Origin: Taudactylus pleione | Lineage: Eukaryota > Chordata > Amphibia > Anura > Myobatrachidae | Direction: 5' to 3' | Assembly (NCBI GenBank): GCA_031769625.1 | Contig: JAUIMM010000200.1 | Span: forward strand, 50,924,001 to 50,988,000 | Length of the DNA stretch: 64,000 bases | In this document: piece by piece, positions 59,475-64,000 of the stretch | How the letters are laid out: each line of letters starts with the position of its first letter | How positions within the stretch are numbered: position 1 is the first letter of the stretch | The notes under the pieces: generated by a model | The model's input: only the letters and a program-made list of their open reading frames with translations | Told to the model about the DNA's origin: nothing | Database searches by the model: none | Program-made: the position numbers and the translations under genes

Positions 59475-60865
59475 TATCTCTGTATAGGCTTTGTGTGTAA
59501 GTGTCTCTGCATAAGCTTTGTGTATGTATGTGTAAGAGTCTCTGTATAGGCTTTGTTTGTGTGTAAGTGTCTCTGTATAGGCTTTGTGTGTGTGTGTGTG
59601 TAAATGTCTATGTATAAGCTTTGTGTGTGTGAGGTGTGTAAGTGTCTCTGTATAGGCTTTGTGTGTGTGTCTCTGTATAGGCTTTGTGTGTGTGTGTGTA
59701 AGTATCTCTGTATAGGCATTTTGTGTGTGTAAGTGTCTCTGTATAAGCTTTGTGTGTGTGTAAGTGTCTCTGTATAGGCTTCGTGTGTGTGTGTGTGTGT
59801 GTGTGTGTAAGTGTCTGTATAAGCTTTGTGTGTGTGTGTGTAAGTGTCTCTGTATAGGCTTTGTGTGTAAGTGTATCTGTATAGGCTTTGTGTGTGTAAG
59901 TGTCTCTGTATAGGCTCCGTGCATGTGTGTAAGTGTCTCTGTATAGGCTTTGTATGTGTGTGTATGTGTCTCTGTATAGGCTTTGTGTGTAAGTGTCTCT
60001 ATATAAGCTTAGTGCGTGTATGTCTCTGTATAGGCTGTTTGTGTGTGTGTGTAAGTGTCTCTGTATAGGCTTTGTGTGTGTCTCTGTATAGGCTTTGTGT
60101 GTGTGTGTAAGTGGCTCTGTATAGGCTTTGTGTGTGTAAGTGTCTCTGTATAGGCTTTGTGTGTAAGTGTCTCTGTGTCTCTGCATAAGCTTTGTGTTTA
60201 TATGTAAGTGTCTCTTTATAGGCTTTGTGTGTGTGTAAGTGTCTCTGTATAGGCTTTGTGTGTAAGTGACTCGGTATAAGCTTTGTGTGTGTGTGTAAGT
60301 CTCTGTATAGGCTTTGTGTGTGTGTGTAAGTGTCTCTGTATAGGCCTTGTGTGTGTCTCTGTATAGGATTTGTGTGTGTGTGTGTGTATGTGTGTATGTA
60401 AGTGTCTCTGTATTGGCTTTATGTGTGTGTGTGTAAGTGTCTCTGTATAGGCTTTGTGTGTAAGTGTCTCTGTGTAGGCTTTGTGTGCAAGTGTCTCTGT
60501 ATAGGCTTTGTGTGCGTGTATGTGTGTGTGTGTAAGTGTCTCTGTATAGGCTTTGTGTGTAAGTGTCTCTGTATAAGCTTAGTGTGCATGAGTGTAAGTG
60601 TCTCTGTGTAGGCTTTGTGTGTGTGTGTGTGTGTGTAAGTGTCTCTGTATAGGCTTTCTGTGTAAGTGTCTCTGTATAGGCTTTGTGTGTAAGTGTTTCT
60701 GTATAGGCTTTGTATGTGTGTGTAAGTGTCTCTGTATAAGCTTTGTGTGTGTAAGTGTCACTGTATAGGCTTTGTGTGTAAGTGTCTCTGCATAAGCTTT
60801 GTGTGTGTATGTGTAAGTGTCTCTGTATAGGCTTTGTGTTTGTGTAAGTGTCTCTGTATAGGCTT

Positions 60866-60898
<33 letters not shown>

Positions 60899-61190
60899 AA
60901 GTGTCTATGTATAAGCTTTGTGTGTGTGTGTGGTGTGTAAGTGTCTCTGTATAGGCTTTGTGTGTGTGTCTCTGTATATGCTTTGTGTGTGTGTGTAAGT
61001 GTCTCTGTAAAGGCTTTTTGTGTGTGTAAGTGTCTCTGTATAAGCTTTGTGTGTGTGTGTAAGTGTCTCTGTATAGGCTTCGTGTGTGTGTGTGTGTGTG
61101 TGTGTAAGTGTCTGTATAAGCTTTGTGTGTGTGTGTTAGTGTCTCTGTATAGGCTTTGTGTGTAAGTGTCTCTGTATAGGCTTCCTGTGT
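57980..61190 (+). repeat. 3.3-kb duplicated segment, copy 2 (partner at 44.05-47.3 kb)
   Basis: Second copy of 44,050-47,330. It carries the TATATACTTTG and GGCTATATGTGCG markers and the B2-to-TCTCAG fusion near 58,900. Private changes include TATACACTTTG near 58,670, TTTATTTAAG near 59,300 (TTTATGTAAG elsewhere), a shortened path between 59,325 and 59,345 that lacks the TGTATGTGTG spacer, and GGCTGTTTG near 60,036. Its right part overlaps the segment shared with 55-58 kb. Confidence 0.86.
59421..59472 (+). repeat. (TG)n tract, 52 bases
   Basis: Lies between GGCTTTA and AGTATCTCTG within the 1.05-kb block. The partner at 45,505-45,550 has 46 bases, whereas older copies near 26,914, 29,753 and 30,800 have about 20-25. 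The expansion was thus largely in place before the 13.9-kb-spaced duplication and has drifted since. Confidence 0.95.
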
Positions 61191-63088
61191 GTGTGTAAGT
61201 GTCTCTGTATAGGCTTTGTATGTGTGTGTAAGTGTCTCTGTATAGGCATTGTGTGTAAGTGTCTCTATATAAGCTTTGAGTGTGTATGTCTCTGTATAGG
61301 CTTTGTGTGTGTCTCTGTATAGGCTTTGTGTGTGTGTAAGTGGCTCTGTATAGGTTTTGTGTGTGTAAGTGTCTCTGTATAGGCTTTGTGTGTAAGTGTC
61401 TCTGTGTCTCTGCATAAGCTTTGTGTTTATGTGTAAGTGTCTCTTTTTAGGCTTTGTGTGTGTGTAAGTCTCTCTATAGGCTTTGTGTGTGTGTAAGTGT
61501 CTCTGTATAGGCTTTGTGTGTGTCTCTGTATAGGCTTTGTGTGTGTGTGTGTATGTGTGTATGTAAGTGTCTCTGTATAGGCTTTATGTGTGTGTGTGTA
61601 AGTGTCTCTGTATAGGCTTTGTGTGTAAGTGTCTCTGTATAAGCTGTGTGTGTGTCAGTGTCTCTGCAAAAGCTTTGTGTGTGTGTGTATGTGTGTGTCT
61701 CTGTATAGGCTTTGTGTGTGTATGTGTCTCTGTATAAGCTTTGTGTGTGTGTAAGTCTCTGTACAGGTTTTGTGTGTGTGTGTAAGTGTCTCTGTATAGG
61801 CTTTGTGTGTGTCTCTGTATAGGCTTTGTGTGTAAGTGTCTCTGTATAGGCTTTGTGTGTGTAAGTGTCTCTGCATAGGCTTTGTGTGCAAGAGTCTCTG
61901 CATAAGCTTTGATTGTGTATGTGGAAGTGTCTCTGTATAGGCTTTGTGTGTGTGTGTAAGTGTCTCTGTATAAGCTTTGTGTGTGTGTAAGTGTCTCTGT
62001 ATAGGCTTTGTGTGTGTCTCTCTGTATAAGCTTTGTGTGTGTAAGTGTCTCTGTATAGGCTTTGTGTGTGTGAATGTCTCTCTAAAGGCTTTTATGCAAG
62101 TGTCTCTGTATAGGCTTTGTGTGTGTAAGTGTCTCTGTATAGGCTTTGTGAGTGTGTGTGTGTGTAAGTGTCTCTGTATAGGCTTTGTGTGTAAGTGTCT
62201 CTGTATAGGCTTTGTGTGTAAGTGTTTCTGAATAGGCTTTGTATGTGTGTGTAAGTGTCTCTGTATAAGCTTTGTGTGTAAGTGTCTCTGCATAAGCTTT
62301 GTGTGTGTATGTGTAAGTGTCTCTGTATAGGCTTTGTTTGTGTGTAAGTGTCTCTGTATAGGCTTTGTGTGTGTGTGTAAGTGTCTATGTATAAGCTTTG
62401 TGTGTGTGTGTGTGTGGTGTGTAAGTGTCTCTGTATATGCTTTGTGTGTGTGTCTCTGTATAGGCTTTGTGTGTGCGTGTAAGTGTCTCTGTATAAGCTT
62501 TGTGTGTGTGTAAGTGTCTCTGTATAGGCTTTGTGTGTGTGTGTCTCTGTATAAGCTTTGTTTGTATAAGTGTCTCTGTATAGGCTTTGTGTGCGTGTAT
62601 GTGTGTGTGTTTAAGTGTCTCTGTATAGGCTTTGTGTTTAAGTGTCTCTGTATAAGCTTAGTGTGCGTGAGTGTAAGTGTCTCTGTATAGGCTTTGTGTG
62701 TGTGTGTTTGTGTGTGTGTGTAAGTGTCTCTGTATAGGCTTTGTGTGTAAGTGTTTCTGTATAGGCTTTGTATGTGTGTGTAAGTGTCTCTGTATAAGCT
62801 TTGTGTATGTAAGTATCTCTGTATAGGCTTTGTGTGTAAGTGTCTCTGCATAAGCTTTCTCTGTGTATGTGTAAGTGTCTCTGTATAGGCTTTGTGTGTG
62901 TGTAAGTGTCTCTGTATAGGCTTTGTGTGTGTGTGTGTGTGTAAATGTCTATGTATAAGCTTTGTGTGTGTGTGGTGTGTAAGTGTCTCTGTATAGGCTT
63001 TGTGTGTGTGTCTCTGTATAGACTTTGTGTGTGTGTGTAAGTGTCTCTGTATAAGCTTTGTGTGTGTGTAAGTGTCTCTGTATAGGCT

Positions 63089-63127
<39 letters not shown>

Positions 63128-63215
63128 TGTGTGTAAGTGTCTGTATAAGCTTTGTGTGTGTGTGTAAGAGTCTGTGTATAGGCTTTTTGTGTAAGTGTCT
63201 CTGTATAGGCTTTGT
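60178..63215 (+). repeat. 3.0-kb duplicated segment, copy 2 (partner at 55.0-58.0 kb)
   Basis: Second copy of 55,021-58,005. It keeps the CTATATAAGC monomer near 61,268 that the partner lost, and has a full anchor A near 60,186 where the partner has only a half anchor. Private changes are TGTAAAGGCTTTTTG near 61,006 and TAAGCTTTCTCTG near 62,853. It diverges from the partner near 63,215, continuing into the GGCTTCG path that also follows the corresponding point at 53.36 kb. Confidence 0.87.
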
Positions 63216-64000
63216 GTGTGTAAGTGTCTCTGTATAGGCTTCGTGTGTGTGTGTAAGTGTCTCTGTATAGGCTTTGTATGTGTGTATAAGTGTCTCTGTA
63301 TAGGCTTTGTGTGTAAGTGTCTCTATATAAGCTTTGTGTGTGTATGTCTCTGTATAGGCTGTGTGTGTGTGTGTAAGTGTCTCTGTATAGGCTTTGTGTG
63401 TGTCTCTGTATAGGCTTTGTGTGTGTGTGTGTGTGTAAGTGGCTCTGTATAGGCTTTGTGTGTGTAAGTGTCTCTGTATAGGCTTTGTGTGTAAGTGTCT
63501 CTGTGTCTCTGCATAAGCTTTGTGTTTATATGTAAGTGTCTCTTTATAGGCTTTGTGTGTGTGTAAGTGTCTCTGTATAGGCTTTGTGTGTAAGTGTCTC
63601 GGTATAAGCTTTGTGTGTGTGTGTAAGTCTCTGTATAGGCTTTGTGTGTGTGTGTAAGTGTCTCTGTATAGGCCTTGTGTGTGTCTCTGTATAGGCTTTG
63701 TGTGTGTATGTGTGTATGTAAGTGTCTCTGTATTGTCTTTATCTGTGTGTGTGTAAGTGTCTCTGTATAGGCTTTGTGTGTAAGTGTCTCTGTATAAGCT
63801 GTGTGTGTGTAAGTGTCTCTGCATAAGCTTTGTGTGTGTGTGTGTATGTGAGTGTCTCAGTATAGGCTTTGTGTGTGTACGTGTCTCTGTATAAGCTTTG
63901 TGTGTGTGTAAGTGTCTCTGTATAGGCTTTGTGTGTGTCTCTGTATAGGCTTTGTGTGTAAGTGTCTCTGTATAGGCTTTGTGTGTAAGTGTCTCTGTAT
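63215..64000 (+). repeat. Array continues to the right edge of the window
   Basis: Ordinary monomers with CTATATAAGC near 63,325, anchor A near 63,514, TCGGTATAAGC near 63,600, TATTGTCTTTATC near 63,732, AAGCTGTG near 63,798 and TGAGTGTCTCAG near 63,850. The order follows 53.4-54.2 kb. The last 80 bases lack the TAAGTCTCTGTATAGGTTTTG monomer seen at that place in other copies. The sequence stops in mid-monomer. Confidence 0.83.

Larger units (their letters stand above)
1..64000 (+). repeat. TG-rich minisatellite/satellite array filling the window
   Basis: The whole window consists of head-to-tail copies of a 20-base core, TAAGTGTCTCTGTATAGGCT, followed by TTG and a (TG)n spacer of about 2 to 7 dinucleotides, with occasional long expansions. 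Monomers are mostly 25 to 35 bases, so the window holds roughly two thousand of them (estimated from length, not counted). A common sub-form lacks TAAG and runs directly from TG into TCTCTGTATAGG. A 29-base consensus has about 13 T, 9 G, 4 A and 3 C, so the plus strand is T/G-rich, with no CpG in the consensus. I found no inverted segment, no unique spacer longer than a monomer and no inserted element. Both ends are cut inside the array. The host is probably a eukaryote; the chromosomal location (centromeric, subtelomeric or interstitial) cannot be told from the sequence. Confidence 0.98.

Noticed and set aside
1..64000. CRISPR array
   Set aside because: The repeats are regular, but the intervals are (TG)n dinucleotides instead of unique spacers, and there are no cas genes or leader.
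1..64000. Telomeric repeat array
   Set aside because: The unit is TG-rich, but I saw no TTAGGG or similar short telomere unit, and the monomer is about 30 bases with a fixed core.
1..64000. tRNA, rRNA, known transposon ends, phage or bacterial genes
   Set aside because: None of the expected sequence features could be found. All sequence is explained by the monomer and its variants.
1..64000. Designation as a centromere
   Set aside because: Higher-order repeat structure is compatible with centromeric satellite, but it is also seen in subtelomeric and interstitial arrays. I saw no CENP-B box-like motif, and location data are absent.

Overview
The window is one uninterrupted tandem-repeat array from edge to edge. 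I see no protein-coding gene, RNA gene, transposon or CRISPR array, and no stretch of unique sequence in the 64 kb. The unit is a TG-rich minisatellite of about 25 to 35 bases: a 20-base core, TAAGTGTCTCTGTATAGGCT, then TTG and a variable (TG)n spacer. Every monomer I examined points the same way. The array runs off both ends, so neither flank is visible. Long satellite arrays with embedded (TG)n tracts and no coding sequence point to a eukaryote. The abundance of TG/CA fits a vertebrate, possibly a fish, but that is a weak inference and no species can be named.

The array is organised on several levels. Level 1 is the monomer. Level 2 is an ordered series of recognisable variant monomers (for example TATAAGC, TGCATAAGC, CTATATAAGC, CTCTAAAGG, GTATAACC, TATTGGC) that recurs as blocks of about 0.5 to 1 kb. 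Level 3 is a higher-order repeat of roughly 1.2 to 3.2 kb, most easily counted by a doubled variant (CTCTGTGTCTCTGCATAAGC) seen 22 times. Level 4 is a set of long, nearly identical direct duplications of 1 to 7 kb, several sharing private mutations and breakpoints.

Layout: 1-6.7 kb is repeated at 11.4-18.2 kb. Between them, at 6.7-8.0 and 8.9-10.2 kb, lies a shorter repeated pair. 16.3-18.5 kb is tandemly doubled at 18.5-20.75 kb. 20.75-26.3 kb is a mosaic of the same blocks. 26.3-31.3 kb holds three copies of a 1.05-kb block, two of them adjacent. 31.3-43.5 kb is a tandem series of 4.9- to 5.4-kb macro-units. 44.05-47.3 kb is repeated at 58.0-61.2 kb. 45.8-48.9 kb and 50.0-54.5 kb are tandem doublings with periods of 1.5 and 2.25 kb. 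55.0-58.0 kb is repeated at 60.2-63.2 kb.

Long open frames, up to about 600 codons, exist on the minus strand. They arise because the complement of the monomer has no stop codon in any of its three frames, and they should not be read as genes. The parts with biological interest are the layered amplification history, the locus-specific (TG)n expansions, and the strong strand asymmetry, which would give any plus-strand transcript an unusual UG-rich, U1-like composition.
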